A stretch of 64,000 nt of DNA from Chaetoderma sp. LZ-2023a (GCA_034401795.1 CM067366.1:73269087-73333086), one strand, 5' to 3'. Shown: positions 44,635 to 56,947, counted from the first letter of the stretch. The notes: generated by a model not told the origin, from the letters alone. Program-made: numbers and translations.

Positions 44635-45087
44635 TTAGAGAGTACCATGGGCTCACAGCTATGAATTATGATTTCTTGAGAAATGTTCATTTGCAGATCA
44701 AGAGAAGACTATTTTTGCAAATTTACCCCTTGAATGACTGGCTCGATAACCAAGCCAGTGGTAAATTTGCAAAATTAATCTTTTCATGATCTGCAAATAG
44801 AAAATTTTTACGATAAATTTGAAATTTTCATGAGCAAATTTGAGTAGTTGATACTAATTGGACAACAGTTTTCAATCAAATCAGTTCTTTAAATATGTTA
44901 CAGCTTACATGATGTCTTTGAATATTATCAAGTGATTTATGCGTGATAAGAAACACAAATTATGGATTTTAATAAGGGAGATAACCATAATATTATTGAT
45001 GACAAATTACAGAGTTGTCTCCCTTGAACATAATTGCTCAGTTTAGTATTAGAGAGTTCCATGGGCTCACAGCTATGAATTATGATG
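44635..45087. repeat. 38-bp direct repeat flanking a nested block
   Basis: ATTAGAGAGTACCATGGGCT CACAGCTATGAATTATGA at 44635 recurs at 45049 with one mismatch. Between them lie a MITE A piece (44671-44852) and a reverse copy of the block II sequence (CAAATCAGTTCTTTAAATAT ... GGAGATAACCATAATATTAT). Confidence 0.75.
44671..44852. mobile_element. MITE family A
   Basis: TCTTGAGAAATGTTCATTTG, the core GGCTCGATAACCAAGCC (one half shortened) and CATGATCTGCAAATAG. Confidence 0.7.
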
Positions 45088-45271
45088 GTCCAATGTTAAG
45101 ATTTGTGGGTATGTTTGTATAAAAACCTATAAAACTAGTTAGTATTTAACAATCATGTTGGATTTTCAGGGGTCATATGGGACTCACTTCCACAACCTTT
45201 GGGGGTCCCAAGTTGCATTTTGGGGTATATATACCCTCAAAAGGACCCTTATGAGAAACCCTGTACTGAAG

Positions 45272-46550
45272 GTTCCATTAATTAACCAAACTATGCAGTT
45301 AGCCTTTGATACAGTTGCATTATGGGTATTGAAGGAGAGGTTTTCATCTATGTGAAACACACACACACACACACAACTCCCCATCCTTTTGACTTGTAGA
45401 TGGTATGATGTGGCTGGTGTGTAGTGTCTGTCATATAATACTGGGTCCTAGGAGTGTTTGAACCAAAGTGCAGTACATGTGTTGTGTCTGTTATAAAATA
45501 TATTTGCCAAAACTGTGACCAGTGCCATGGTTAGGTGGTTGGGAGCCCAGATTCAGATCACTGGTGGGTCTGGGAGGCGGTGTCAGCAGCCTCTCGCAGT
45601 GCAGCCGTATGTGTTGACGGTGATCCTCCATCCTGGAAATTTTGACAGATAGATGCTCGAGAAGCAAGCTCCTTCATTTTGAGTGGTAAAAGATGCTTAT
45701 TTCACTGGGCCATATTAACATCAACAGAGTAATTTCAAAATTTATAGATAAAGAAATTACTGGTCAGGTGGGTGGGGGGGGGGGTGTCACTAGTTCATTG
45801 CTATGGCACTGACTGTGACCAATTACGTAGGTTATCTATACTGTCTTGAAGGTTGACACTGTTAGGGAGTGCCGACGTATGGTCGCCACGGTACAAGGTC
45901 ACTTGTGGCCCTCTCTGTGAGCTAAAAGGATGAAAATGCGAAAACTGGTGACAAAAATGTGCATAAATGTAAAGAGATTAATGTTTCAATAATTACACTA
46001 ATTTATCTGAAAATAGCTGCAAAATTACATACATACTGTAAGAATCATAATCTTGAGGAACTTTTGAAATGTGTTATTACGCCAGAGGCTTTCAATAAAT
46101 TCGAACCGAAACCGAAACTGTGATATGTATAAAACCCGGCACTCAGCTCTCAGGAAGCGGGATTCATTAATTACTTAGCTATTTTCTCACATGGACTCAC
46201 ATACGTATACTTATACTTATCACGTACTACCTTGATAGGCCATTTGGCCTGTAGGTAGATCATACAGTAAATGTATTGCATGTTATATAGGTTTCTTAGA
46301 TATGCAATGTTTACTGCAGAGCATCTGAAGTTCAAAGTTGTTTATTTTATAACATATTTTACATATATGTAGATTGAAAATGGGCAGTCCATCAAAGGCA
46401 CTGTCTATGAATCGATGGACCCCCTAACAAACAATACGAGACAGTGTACATGGCATAGGGGATGAAAGCTGATGTGATGCTGATGCTATGACATGTAGTA
46501 CATAGCATATAGCGTGGTGCTTATGCTTTTGCATGCACACACATATATAC
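45272..46550. other. No gene recognised
   Basis: Contains a short CA run (45357-45376) and a G-run (45770-45784). The stretch TAGGCCATTTGGCCTGTAGG at 46236 is palindromic. No frame longer than about 70 codons has identifiable content. Confidence 0.45.
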
Positions 46551-46558
46551 ACATACAT

Positions 46559-47391
46559 ATGAAAGAGTGGGCTGACACATGGCAGCTACGTTTCAACGCT
46601 ACCAAATGCAAGGTGATGCATCTAAGGAGGGCAAACAGCAAGCCACAATACACAATGATTGAAAATGACCAAGAGGTTATCCTGGAAGAGACGATGTGTG
46701 AGAAGGATCTTGGTGTCTACGTGGATAACACACTCAAATTTAGACATCATGCAGAAATAGCTGCTAACAAAGCAAATAGAATAGTCGGCATGATTCGGAG
46801 ATCTTCCGCTTTCGTAGAACTGAGCACATTTGTCATCCTATTCAAGAGCTTAGTTCGGCCACATCTGGAATATGGAAATGTAGTTTGGTCGCCATTGTAT
46901 AAAAAGGATATATAACTACTAGAAAATGCTCAACGCGTGCTACAAAGGTCATACCAGGATTTAAAGACATACCATACAAGGAACATCTCCACACACTGAA
47001 CCTACCAAGCTTAATCTACCGACGTCTGCGCGGTGATCTAATCGAAGCCTGTAAGTACACACATAACATCTATGATGTGGACTATGCTGAACTGCTACCA
47101 CTGGACAAAGGGGATCGTCCACGAGGGCACAGATATAAACTCCTAAAACAGCGCTTTAAGACAAACACCAGTAAATATTTCTTTAGTCACAAGATCACAA
47201 ACCACTGGAATAGCCTGCCAGACACAGTTGTATCAGCACCCTCAGTCAACGCCTTCAAAGGGAGATTAGACAAGTTCTACAAGGACATTGCTTACATGAC
47301 CGACTTTCCAATCACTCCCGTCCGCACCCACATGTCAGATAAACCGGTACTGGAAGATGAAGACTATGAAGGCAGTAAAAACCTGTCATAG
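46559..47391 (+). pseudogene. CR1/jockey-type LINE reverse transcriptase, C-terminal fragment A
   Basis: Starts after the catalytic motifs. WADTWQLRFNATKCKVMHL and EKDLGVYVDNTLKF belong to the thumb region, then FKSLVRPHLEYGNVVWSP. After a stop at 46913 and a frame change the C-terminal part continues: IYRRLRGDLIEACK, NHWNSLPDTVVSAPSVNAFK. These are standard C-terminal motifs of this LINE group. The 5' part is missing (5' truncation). A (TATG)n tail follows at 47427-47450. Confidence 0.9.
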
Positions 47392-47524
47392 GCTAACTAG
47401 CCTATACGACAGCAAACTCTATGTATCTATGTATGTATGTATGTATATATGTATGATTACTGTATTCTGCGGCTGTAGTAGTAGACACATCCTACAGCTG
47501 CAATCAGTCCTTCTTCGCCTTTGC

Positions 47525-48120
47525 TCACTGTGTCTTGTCTTCAGTCGAAATCCTTAGCTTCCTCAGGTCCATTCTTGACTTGAGTGTAGCGAGTCCTGCT
47601 TTCTTGAGGACACCTCGTTGCACGCTTAGCAGATTTATGCAATGACGTCCTCTCCTGGCTTTGTATTTACTGGCTCCGAGTAGGGCGAATTCCAAGGCTC
47701 TCTGTGCTGGTGTCTCGTCTGGCATCCTTAGCACTTGGCCAAACATGGGCCATCTTTGCTGGGCGACTTTTACAGACAGTGGCGACGTATTCCATCGTTG
47801 GAAATTATGCTGTCTAGCCATCTGTGTCCAGTGATGGTGTGTAGGTGTTTGCGGTAGCAGACATCGAGTTTGTCTAGAGCTGCCTTTGGAGCTGCCCAGC
47901 TGTTACAGTTTTACAGCATCAATGATACACAGGTTGCCTTGTATAAACGTAGCCTCTTTATAAAAGGGCATCTTTGATCTGCGAATCAATAGCTTCCAGA
48001 AGGACTGGAAAGCTATGTTCCCCATGACGCAGCGTGCAGTAATGTCAGCAGTACTGCAAAGCAGTGAGCCCAGGATTTTAGTTTTCCTCCATGGGTCGCT
48101 GCCATGAAGTGGGTCATCAT
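47525..48120 (-). pseudogene. LINE C-terminal fragment, different clade
   Basis: Motifs read KILGSLLCSTADITAR, then (frame changes) NSWAAPKAALDKLDVCYRKH, ITGHRW, RWPMFGQVLRMPDETPAQRA and RRGRHCINLL. This resembles the C-terminal region of L1/RTE-like LINEs rather than the CR1-type fragments beside it. The clade assignment is approximate. Confidence 0.65.
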
Positions 48121-48235
48121 TTTCTATGCATACATATATACACGCATATATACATACATATGCATACATAAATGCATACATAAATATACACATACATACA
48201 CATATATACACATACATATATACATATATACATAA
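48120..48235. repeat. (CATA)n-type microsatellite
   Basis: CATACATATATACACGCATA-type repeats. Confidence 0.85.
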
Positions 48236-48469
48236 GACGCACGGCAATTAATACATATACAATGTCGTTATTTGGGTGTTTTATCCCTAAATATATCTTA
48301 TGTAACCTCATGTAGTTACTGGATGAAAGGATTGCCCTATGTATCCAGATCCTCGCCTTCACAATTCTCCAACATAGCTGATGCGCTGTGTCTTGAAGAG
48401 TCTATACTGAGTTCTGCATCAAATTTGTACAATCAGTATACAGAAGCTGATGCCCTCTAGTTGTTGACT

Positions 48470-49760
48470 CCCTGAGTGGAATCTCTGGACTGCCATCTCT
48501 GTCATACAACCCCTGCAGCATCTAATAGCCCTCAATCATGTCGCATCTCAGTCTACAGTAAGTTAATGTTGGTAGCCTCAGTTTCACCAGCCACTCTTCA
48601 TAGCTAAGGTCCCTTAACTCTGATATCAGCTTTGTGGCTCTTCTTTGGACGTTCTCCATGGTGACAATGTCTTTCTTACGCATTGGATGCCACACTGCAT
48701 TGGCATACTCGAGGTGATGTCTGACTACACAATGAGAGGTTTTCCATGTCTAGATGCTCGAACGTCCTCCGCATCAGCCCCATCATTTTTGTTGCCTTGT
48801 TGACTTTCTCACTTATGTGATCCTCGAATGAGAGCCGGCCATCCACTGTGACACCTAGATCTTTCTCTTTGTTGATCTTAATCAGCCTATGCTTGGGCCC
48901 TTCTTCACTCTCACCTCTCATAAAGTAATCTCTGGTCTCATCTCCCTGACTTCTACCAACTGTCATTACTTTACATTCCTCAGGGTGAAACCGTAGCAAC
49001 CACTTGTCAGACCAATCCTGTAACTTAAACAGATCTTGTTGCAGCACCTTCTGGCCACCCTCGCTTTTGATCAAACGTGAGATCTTTGTATCATCAGCGT
49101 ACATATAAGCTTCTGATGTCAGAGTCTCTGGGAGGTCATTTATGTACAAGATAAAGAGGACTGGTCCTAGCACACTGCCCTGGGGATCCCGCTGATAACC
49201 TTATTCCATTCTGATGTGGAGTTGTTGACTATAACTCTCTGTGATCGGTCTGATAAGAAAGCTTTGATCCATTAATGGGCTTGCCCTGTTATTCCATATC
49301 TCATTAGCTTACTGAGGAGAAGCTGGTGAGGTACTGTATCAAACGCTTTCATAAAATCAAAGTATATAACATCTATGTTGCTGCGTCCCCCTAGTTTTTG
49401 GGTCCATCCATCTAGCACCTTCAACAACTGCAGTGACGTGGATCTGCCTGAAATGAAACCAAACTGCGTATTGCTGAACATGGAGTTACATTTCATGTGT
49501 TCAATGATGTGGTCTCTGATGATTGATTCCATCACCTTACACAATGTGCAGGTTATGCTCACTGGCCTATAGTTGCTTGCTGACTTATGACTCACTTTCT
49601 TTAAAATAGCAGTTGTGTTTGACGTCTTCCAATCCTTTGGTACCTTGCCTGTGCTGAGTGCTGTATTAAAAATTATTGTTAATGGCCTAGATATAACCGA
49701 TTACGTTTCTTTTAGGATTCTCGGATGTACTCCGTCAGGTCCAGGTGACTTGTCAGTTTT
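48470..49760 (-). pseudogene. CR1/jockey-type LINE reverse transcriptase, fragment B
   Basis: In order on minus: SPGPDGVHPRILKE; NYRPVSITCTLCKVMESII; the catalytic Asp in YFDFMKAFDTVPHQLL; a one-base loss at GIP(QG)SVLGP near 49187; FILYINDLP; MYADDTKI (catalytic Asp pair intact); WLLRFHPEECKVM; EKDLGVTVDGRLSF; then a frame change into LRLPTLTYCRLRCDMIEGY. The endonuclease and ORF1 are missing. The catalytic residues are intact, but at least two frame breaks make it inactive. Confidence 0.9.
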
Positions 49761-49798
49761 TATCTTCTGCAATCTTACTATCAGCCAGGGATAAATAT

Positions 49799-49808
49799 GC
49801 ACGCACGA

Positions 49809-49872
<64 letters not shown>
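49799..49872. repeat. (GCAC)n microsatellite
   Basis: About 18 perfect CACG units next to the 5' truncation point of LINE fragment B. Confidence 0.95.
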
Positions 49873-50108
49873 CACATACATCTATACCAACATATGCAAA
49901 TGCATACACAAACACCAGTTCACTTTATACATGTACAAACATGCATAATGTATGTATACACACTCACGCATGCATATACATGTTCATATACTAATACATC
50001 ATTGTGGTATTCTATGTTGGTGTATATCGTTTACTATTGATATGGTACGGAGGGTCGGATGGGGAGGGAAGGGAGAAGGTCTGCTGGCTGACCCGACATG
50101 TCTGAATA

Positions 50109-50141
<33 letters not shown>

Positions 50142-50145
50142 GTGC

Positions 50146-50218
<73 letters not shown>
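50109..50218 (-). repeat. (AGT)n microsatellite
   Basis: Nearly perfect AGT run. On minus it is (ACT)n, at the 3' side of LINE fragment C, and may be its tail. Confidence 0.95.
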
Positions 50219-50219
<1 letters not shown>

Positions 50220-50289
50220 ATTGCATCGTGTGATTTGTCTCATGTTTGTATTAAATATTATAAATTAACAGATAATCTATATCAATCAG

Positions 50290-52345
50290 ATGCATGTTGT
50301 GCATAGGTTCTTGTATATATCAAAAGGTAGTCCAATATGTATCTAATTGGTTTTTAAATCTATTTAAGCTTGGAAAATTAACGACAGATTCAGGTAACCC
50401 ATTCCAGTTGATAGTGATACGACTTGAAAAGAAATGCTGTCTTATGGTTTTATTTGCCCGTTTTTTGGATAATTTCAAGCCGTGTCCACGAGTTTTCGCT
50501 TTGTTATCTAATTCAAAATACTGACTTTGAATATGATAAATATTATGTAGATATTTATATGATTCAATCATATACCCCCACCCTTGCACGTCGATAGTAT
50601 AATGATGGAAGCTTCAAATGTTTAAGTCCATCGGGATAGTTGAGAGAACCTAAATAAGGCACCATTTTTGTTACTCTTCTTTGTACAGCTTCGAGGATTT
50701 CACAATCTTTAATGAACATGGGGCCGATGGGGGACTATGCACCATTGCAATATTCCAGGATTGGCCTTACAAGAGAAGCATACAATTTTACTAATGTTGG
50801 TGCATCCAAATAGGTATAAGATCGTCTGATTAATCCTAAAATTTTGTTAGCCTTATTTGCCCGTGTCTTACAATGTTCACAAAATTTAGTTGATTATCAA
50901 TATTAATACCGAGATCCTTGGCGACAGTATCTTCATTCAGTTTGACTTGTGTACTCCCGTTGTTTGCATAATACGGATACTTCTTGTTATTCAAACCTAA
51001 ATGCATTACACTACACTTCTCTGGATTTAAATGCATTTGCCATGTCTTCTGTTTTGTTCAGATCATCTTGAAGTTATGATGCATCTGATATGGAGCGTAT
51101 TTCTCTATGGATTTTTGTATCATCCCCAAATATGTGAACGTGTGAGCTTATATTGTCATGCAGGTCATTTACATAACAAATGAAAAGACGTGGGCCCAGA
51201 ACACTACCTTGAGGGACCCCACTGGGAACTTGCGCTTATTTAGAGTGTGTACCATTTACTACCACTGGTTGTTTTCTATTATAAAAGAACCATCTTATCC
51301 AATTTAAGAGCATTCCTTGAATACTATATTTCTCAAGTTTGAGTAGAAGTCGCAGTGTCGAATGCCTTGGCAAAATCTAAATGGAGAGCATCAATTGGCT
51401 CATTATGATCCAAGGCATATGTCCACATATCTAGAATGGCAATGAGTTGTGTGACACATGAGCGTCCCCTAATAAATCCATGCTGGTCTTTACCTATCAG
51501 ATTGTTGGTTTCCAAATGGGTTACTAAATGGTCTTTTATTCCAGTTTCCAGTATTTTGCACACAGCTGATGTCAGACTAATAGGACGATAATTGTTTATG
51601 GACTGTCTATCACCCTTTTTAAATAAGGGTGAGCCAGTTTCCAAAGGGATGGTAAATTTCCCTGCTTCAGCGAGTTTGTAAAGAGGTGAAGAAGGGGGGG
51701 GGGGTGTGTGTGGGGGTTGTAGGCTATGAGGCTGTTTAGTTCTTTCAAAACACATGGATATATCCCAAAAGAACCAGCAGACTTACTCGTATTGATACCG
51801 TCCTAATATTTTTTTTATCAACATGTCTTCTGTAATTAAGATCCCATTTAAAATTGTGGAATATTGTCTGTAGCTAAGGCAGGGCATATGGAACATATCC
51901 TCGTGTGTAATTTAAAATTGTGGAATATTGTCTGTAGCTAAAACAGGGCAGATGGAACATATCCTCGTGTGTAGAGACCGAAATGAAATATGTATTTAAG
52001 ATGTCAGCCTTCTCGGAATCTGAATTAGTGAGGGTTCCATTTGGTTTCTATAGGTCACATACAGAATTGTTTGTTTTCAGTTTAGATTTAGCATAATGAA
52101 AGAGAGCTTTTGGGTTATATTTTGATTCGGCTGCTATTTTTTGTTCAAAATTTCTCTTTGCTTTCCTGCATTCCTTTTTGCATGATTTCTGGCTTTTTTG
52201 GTAATACAAATAGTGATTATTGTCACATGTATTTTTCCATTTTTGAAAGGCAAGTCTCCTTTCTTTTAGATTTTCAAAGACACATGGATCCACTTCTGAC
52301 AGAAGGCATCAACTTGCCTCTGACGTCAGTTCTTGGTGGCATATA
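50290..52345 (-). pseudogene. CR1/jockey-type LINE reverse transcriptase, fragment C
   Basis: On minus: linker with FENLKERRLAFQKWKNTC and NPKALFHYAKSKLK; SPLFKKGDRQSINNYRPISL; HGFIRGRSCVTQL; DALHLDFAKAFDT (catalytic Asp); PQGSVLGP-like text; FGDDTKI (the usual Ala is Gly, Asp pair kept); HLNPEKCSVMHLG; AKDLGINIDNQLNF; ITINWNGLPESVVNFPSLN. Several stops and frame changes are present, and a 64-bp tandem duplication sits in the linker at 51847-51974. The 5' endonuclease part is absent. Confidence 0.9.
51847..51974. repeat. 64-bp tandem duplication within a LINE
   Basis: TTTAAAATTGTGGAATATTG ... ATATCCTCGTGTGTA is present twice with three changes. Confidence 0.85.
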
Positions 52346-52674
52346 CTGATGAGCTGAGTTAGTTGTTGGTTGTCATCGCATTCATGATTTGCTAGTAATT
52401 CTTTAGTGCAATTGTTATGAATAATTGGATCAGATTCAAAATTGAATAGCAGTGAATGTTTACTCAATAGTTTGTCTCATCTGGATTTAAAAGAGTTGAT
52501 AGATGGTGCATTGATAATGTGTTTGGGTAGTGTGTACCATTGGTCTGTGCAATGCAATGGGAATGAAAACTTTCTGACATTTAGAATATCTCTGATTATC
52601 TTAATTTTTAGTCTAGGACCTCTTATAATACTGTTATTGTCACAAAGGTTGATAAGATTTGATGGAGGTAGATC
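52330..52674 (-). pseudogene. LINE fragment D, 3' end, continues at 53345
   Basis: Minus motifs IRGPRLKIKIIRD, RKFSFPLHCTDQWYTLPKHI and INAPSINSFKSR are the C-terminal end of a CR1-type reverse transcriptase. The N-terminal side joins 53345-53624 across an insertion. Confidence 0.8.
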
Positions 52675-53344
52675 ATGATATGATATGGTATGATATCAGA
52701 TTCGGCTGTTTGCATTAGGCCTAAAGCCTGTCAGCCGATCCTAGTATTCTTCATCGGTTAAATCTGCACTAGACTGATAATTTCATATGTGCAATATAGC
52801 ATATAGGAACTGGCTATTTACAGATTAATTTTAGATAAAATCAATTATTCACTATATTATATACACTTTTGTGCAACAATCTGATATGTGCTCCAGAAAG
52901 AGCTCATTTTACTTCTGAGCAATGCCCTTTCTCTAAATGCAATGCACCTAACGTTTGCAGTTTATTTTACTTATTTCTTTGTTCATTTAACTAATTCACG
53001 TTTTCTTTTATTTACAGATGTGTTTTCACATCCCACTTATCTATCTCTCATTTGTTTTAAATCCTGATACTTTTTCACAACTCTAACTATTGTTCGTACA
53101 TTCATTCACATCTTTCACATAGTATTGCTATTGTGTTTCCACCCCATGCCTACCCTCTACATTTTCATTCAAATTGCTGGCGTGGTTCCACACACCCTGC
53201 ATATATTTCACTCTATATTAGGCTAGTGTGGTTCAACACTCCGCCTAACCGTTCCACATCCATTCCTTTGCTGGTGTGGTTCCACGCCCTACACAACTTT
53301 CACAGATTCGTTCAATGGCTGGTGTGGTTCCAATGGTTGGTGTA
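52675..53344. mobile_element. Unclassified insertion inside LINE D
   Basis: About 670 bp interrupt the LINE reading (HDLPPSNLINL before, LRGDMIEIYKMLHNKYYIW after). It contains three diverged copies of GCTGGYGTGGTTCCA (53180-53340). Its edge AAAGCCTGTCAGCCGATC also occurs at 58464. There is no coding content and no clear terminal repeats. Confidence 0.45.
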
Positions 53345-53624
53345 CTTATAAAGCCAAATATAATATTTGTTGTGAAGCATTTTATATATCTCAATCATAT
53401 CACCACGTAGTCTTTTGAATGTGAGTGTTGGTAAGTTGAGTTTTTTTACTCTTTCGCTATATGGTAAGTTACGCATACCAGCGATAAGTTTTGTGGCACA
53501 CCGTGGACACTTTCAATCACATTTACATGTTTCTTAGGAAAGGCGCCCATACTACATTTACATATTCGATGTGAGGCCTCACAAGGGATTTAAAGAGGTG
53601 CTTAATGTTGTCTTTATCAATATA

Positions 53625-55283
53625 TACACCTGTGCAAAAGTTAAGCACCACCCTATTGTTACGCACATGCGAGGGTATATTCATGTGCTATGAAGAAAAC
53701 AATAGCATAACCATTTATGTACCCATCCATCTTAGTGCAAGAGGTAATAATGCAACTAGAGGAATGCTGATTATCATGGTGGGGAAACACTGTATGTTTT
53801 TGTTTGAACTTGAAAACGAGGCCTGAATATGGTTACGTTGACACAACTGACAACTATTGCCCTACAGTTGACACACGTGGCTAGATTGTCATTAATGGTG
53901 TCTGAAAACGAAGTTTAACATCTGTGCACGAGTTTGAGACTGTCATTATTAATACCAGGTATATCCACCTTGTGCCTGGATGACGGCCTGGACACGACGT
54001 CTCATGCTGGTCACCAACCGACTGATACGCCATTGTGGTATTCGTTGCCATTCAAGATGGAGTGCGTCTGTTAATTCCTGTAGGTTCTGCACAGGAGGAT
54101 CCCTCCTTCTCACCATGTTTCCCAGAATGTCCCAGATATGCTCAATAGGGTTCATGTCAGGGCTCCTTGCTGGCCATGGTAGGGTTTCGATGGCATTCTG
54201 GCGGAGGTATTCATGCACAGCTCTAGCACGATGTGGTCGGGCGTTGACATCCATGAATATAGGGTGGGTTCCAGGTGCATGATTTACAAAATGAGGGACC
54301 ACAACTCTATCCAGTATGGAATCTTGATATCTTTGTCCATTTAGTGTTCCAGGTACAGTCAACAGATCCAGCTTACAATCAAATGAGATGCACCCCCATA
54401 TCATAACGGAACCTCCACCAAATGGAACTTCTTCCATGATGTTACGTTGGTCGTACGCCGTGCGTCTGGACCTCCATACACGAGTTCGACCATCTGTGGC
54501 ATGAAGCAGGAACCGACTTTCATCGGACCAGTGTACCCGTCTCCAGGATCTCATGTTCCAGTGTCTTCTTTCGTTGCACCACCTCAGACGCTCCTCTTTG
54601 TGGTGTGCAGTGAGGAGAGGACGTCTGACAGGTCTCCTAGCTTTCATGCCAGCAGCATACAGTCCCCTTTTGACGGTAGACATTGACACTATTGCGCGTT
54701 TCCCATTGCTGGCTGAGCACTCTGCTGTTGGTGAATGGAGATCTCCTAACAAGGCGTACTAGGGCTCGATCATCACGGGCAGTAGTCTTCTTCGGTCTTC
54801 CAGATCTAGGCCTGTCCTTCACCTCGTTAGTTTGCCCATGTTTTGCAATCAAACGACTGATTACAGTATGGTTAATGTTCAGCTGTCTGCCAATCTCTCT
54901 GCATGACATACCAGTGGTATGCATGCCTATGATTTGCCATTTCACAGGATCACTTAACCTTCGTCTTGCCATAGCGGTTCACAATCAAGAGCTAATTCTC
55001 TCTGTACAAATAAACCACGGTCATGAACACAAAATTCCTAATCTTGTCGCCTAAATCTGTATGTAATGTTCTACACCTCAAACTGGACTTTTACATAACT
55101 GAACACGTGTGCTGTTTCCCGCCACGCACGGACATCAAGCGGCGTGAAGTCATGCATGCATGTGCATTTCGTACTTGGAATTATGTCAGCTAACGCGGGG
55201 ACAAAAAGTATGGCAGCCTAGTTGTACCATCATGTTTCTACGTTCTAGTGTTTTTGCTGGTGCTTAACTTTTGCACAGGTGTA
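53625..55283 (-). mobile_element. Tc1/mariner element
   Basis: The inverted ends TACACCTGTGCAAAAGTTAA match on both sides, and the element is flanked by TA (53623-53624 and 55284-55285). It lies within LINE D/E. Length 1,659 bp, typical for Tc1. Confidence 0.95.
53949..54972 (-). pseudogene. Tc1-type transposase, frameshifted and catalytically dead
   Basis: The N-terminal paired-like domain has two helix-turn-helix parts (SCREIGRQLNINHTVISRL; then RSGRP and DRALVRLVRRSPFTNSR). A frame change near 54681 leads to STVKRGLYAAG and the DDE domain: the first Asp in VHWSDESRF, the second region MDVNARPHRA, the Glu in SPDMNPIEHIWD. The usual DNARPH is VNARPH here (GTC for GAC), so the second catalytic Asp is lost. 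With the frameshift this copy cannot transpose on its own. About 340 codons, the normal Tc1 length. Confidence 0.92.
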
Positions 55284-55690
55284 TAGTTAAATGTGCGTCT
55301 AATTAGTCCAATTATTTGATTGGCTTTGTTTATTTTTTCGTTCATGTGTTGGTAGAAACTTAGTTTTTCATCAATTATGACCCAAATGTATTGGTTTGTG
55401 GAGGAATAATCTAAGGTATGGTGGATAGAGTCCATTGTGTAGACATGTGGAACTCTGGTTCTTGAAGAAATTCTCATACTTTTACATTCGTCTGGATGCA
55501 GCTTTAGGAGTGAGTTTTCTTCCCAAAGGTACATAGAGTCTATATCTTGTTGCAGCGCATCACAATCTGGTTGTCTCAGGATTGATTTGGGTAGTTTTGT
55601 ATTATAAGCAAATAAGAATATTTCTGACCCACACTTAATTGCATCAGGCAAATCATTTACCTACATACAAGATAAAAATGATGATGCGAT

Positions 55691-56175
55691 CGTTATCCAC
55701 GTGGCATCGTGAAGAGAAATTCACATGAAATGGTAGAGGACTACACCGTGCTACTGCATACGATTTGTGCTCACCACACATACAAATATGGGTAACCTCA
55801 CTACTACTCAGACAGTTGAATGTGAATTAGGATAGTCTAACATTAGAATTTAACAGCATCCAAATGTCAATGGAACACACGTTTTGTCAGAAAACATTAC
55901 ATACTATTTAAGCTCCATTCTTATAGTATTATAAACGCTGTACATGTCCCCGGTGGCACATAGTGTAGACAATCCTTTCATGAATCCATATTTTCACAAT
56001 GGGAGGACGCATAGGAGGAGTCACCAGAACTACAACAGAAAGAGGCCTTGAGTCAAGCTGGCTCCCACGTACCACCAATCACAGTACACACTAAACCAGT
56101 ACTACTATCATGATTTGCAAACTGTACAGTAACTAATCATCCAACCACTGTACATTTAATGGCGTACATAGTAAT
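55691..56175. other. No gene recognised; 5' side of LINE F
   Basis: Between two LINEs of opposite orientation. The right part may be LINE F leader or the start of its first ORF. Confidence 0.4.
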
Positions 56176-56947
56176 TTGCCTAACACTGTAAATACACCAG
56201 AACATCCAAATTGTACGAACCTTTGCTTTCATACGTCTGTTTGTACTAATGTAGATTCTCTCTTTAATTGGAATGTTTTAAATACTGGTAATGTACCATA
56301 TGATTGTATCCTTAAGGCAAGTTGTTTCTCTATATCTACTAGAAACCATTTCACTTTACTTCCAGACGAATGTGTAAATAATGAACATTGCCAAATTCTG
56401 ACACAATCTCAGCCCAGCTCTACACTCATTAGAAATAAACCAAATAATGTAAATAAGCAATGTGCAAAATTAATCAATGAGGTTACAATTCTCTATGAAA
56501 ATGCTGTCGTCTTTACACGTGAAAAGAAAATTGAACTACTGCACCTAATACAAGATGAGCCACCAAATATCATAGCTATAGCTGAAGCCAAGCAAAAAAA
56601 CCCTACAAAACTCAACCGAGTATAGCAGACTGTAATCTAGATGGTGACAACATTGAAGACACAATATTATTACTACAATGGGAAGAGTTATCTTACTGTA
56701 CATAAGTAACTAATAAACATTGAGGAAAATATGCTTTAAGAATGCATCTTATGTGAGATACGATGCAAACATGAAACATTGCGTTTGGGAGTATTTTATA
56801 TAAGTCCAAATTCTAATAACCAAAAGCAATAGCGAACTCTCGCATACTTTAAAGGAAATACACATTGATAACCTGCACACTGTTCATGGGAGACTTTAAT
56901 ATGCCAAACATTAATTTACCTTTCCAGAGTATCCCTCTATCATCTGA

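Larger units (their letters stand above)
44496..45263. mobile_element. Non-autonomous hAT-type element with nested insertion
   Basis: The ends CAGTGTTTCTCATGG and CCTTATGAGAAACCCTG are inverted. CACTGAAG (44488-44495) and TACTGAAG (45264-45271) form an 8-bp target duplication with one change. The arms contain GGAGGTCCCAAGGACCCC and TTTGGGGGTCCCAAG. There is no transposase frame. A 376-bp block lies inside, between two copies of a 38-bp direct repeat. Confidence 0.8.
53345..55690 (-). pseudogene. CR1/jockey-type LINE fragment D/E, split by a Tc1 element
   Basis: Upstream part (55690-55284, minus): DLPDAIKCGSEIFLFAYNTK, where the catalytic ADDTK has become AYNTK, so both Asp residues are lost; LKLHPDECKSM; NKANQIIGLIRRTF. 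After the Tc1 insertion the reading resumes with NIKHLFKSLVRPHIEY and LRGDMIEIYKMLHNK (53624-53345). Confidence 0.85.

Noticed and set aside
45500-45640. tRNA-derived SINE head
   Set aside because: No B-box resembling GGTTCRANNCC and no cloverleaf could be drawn.
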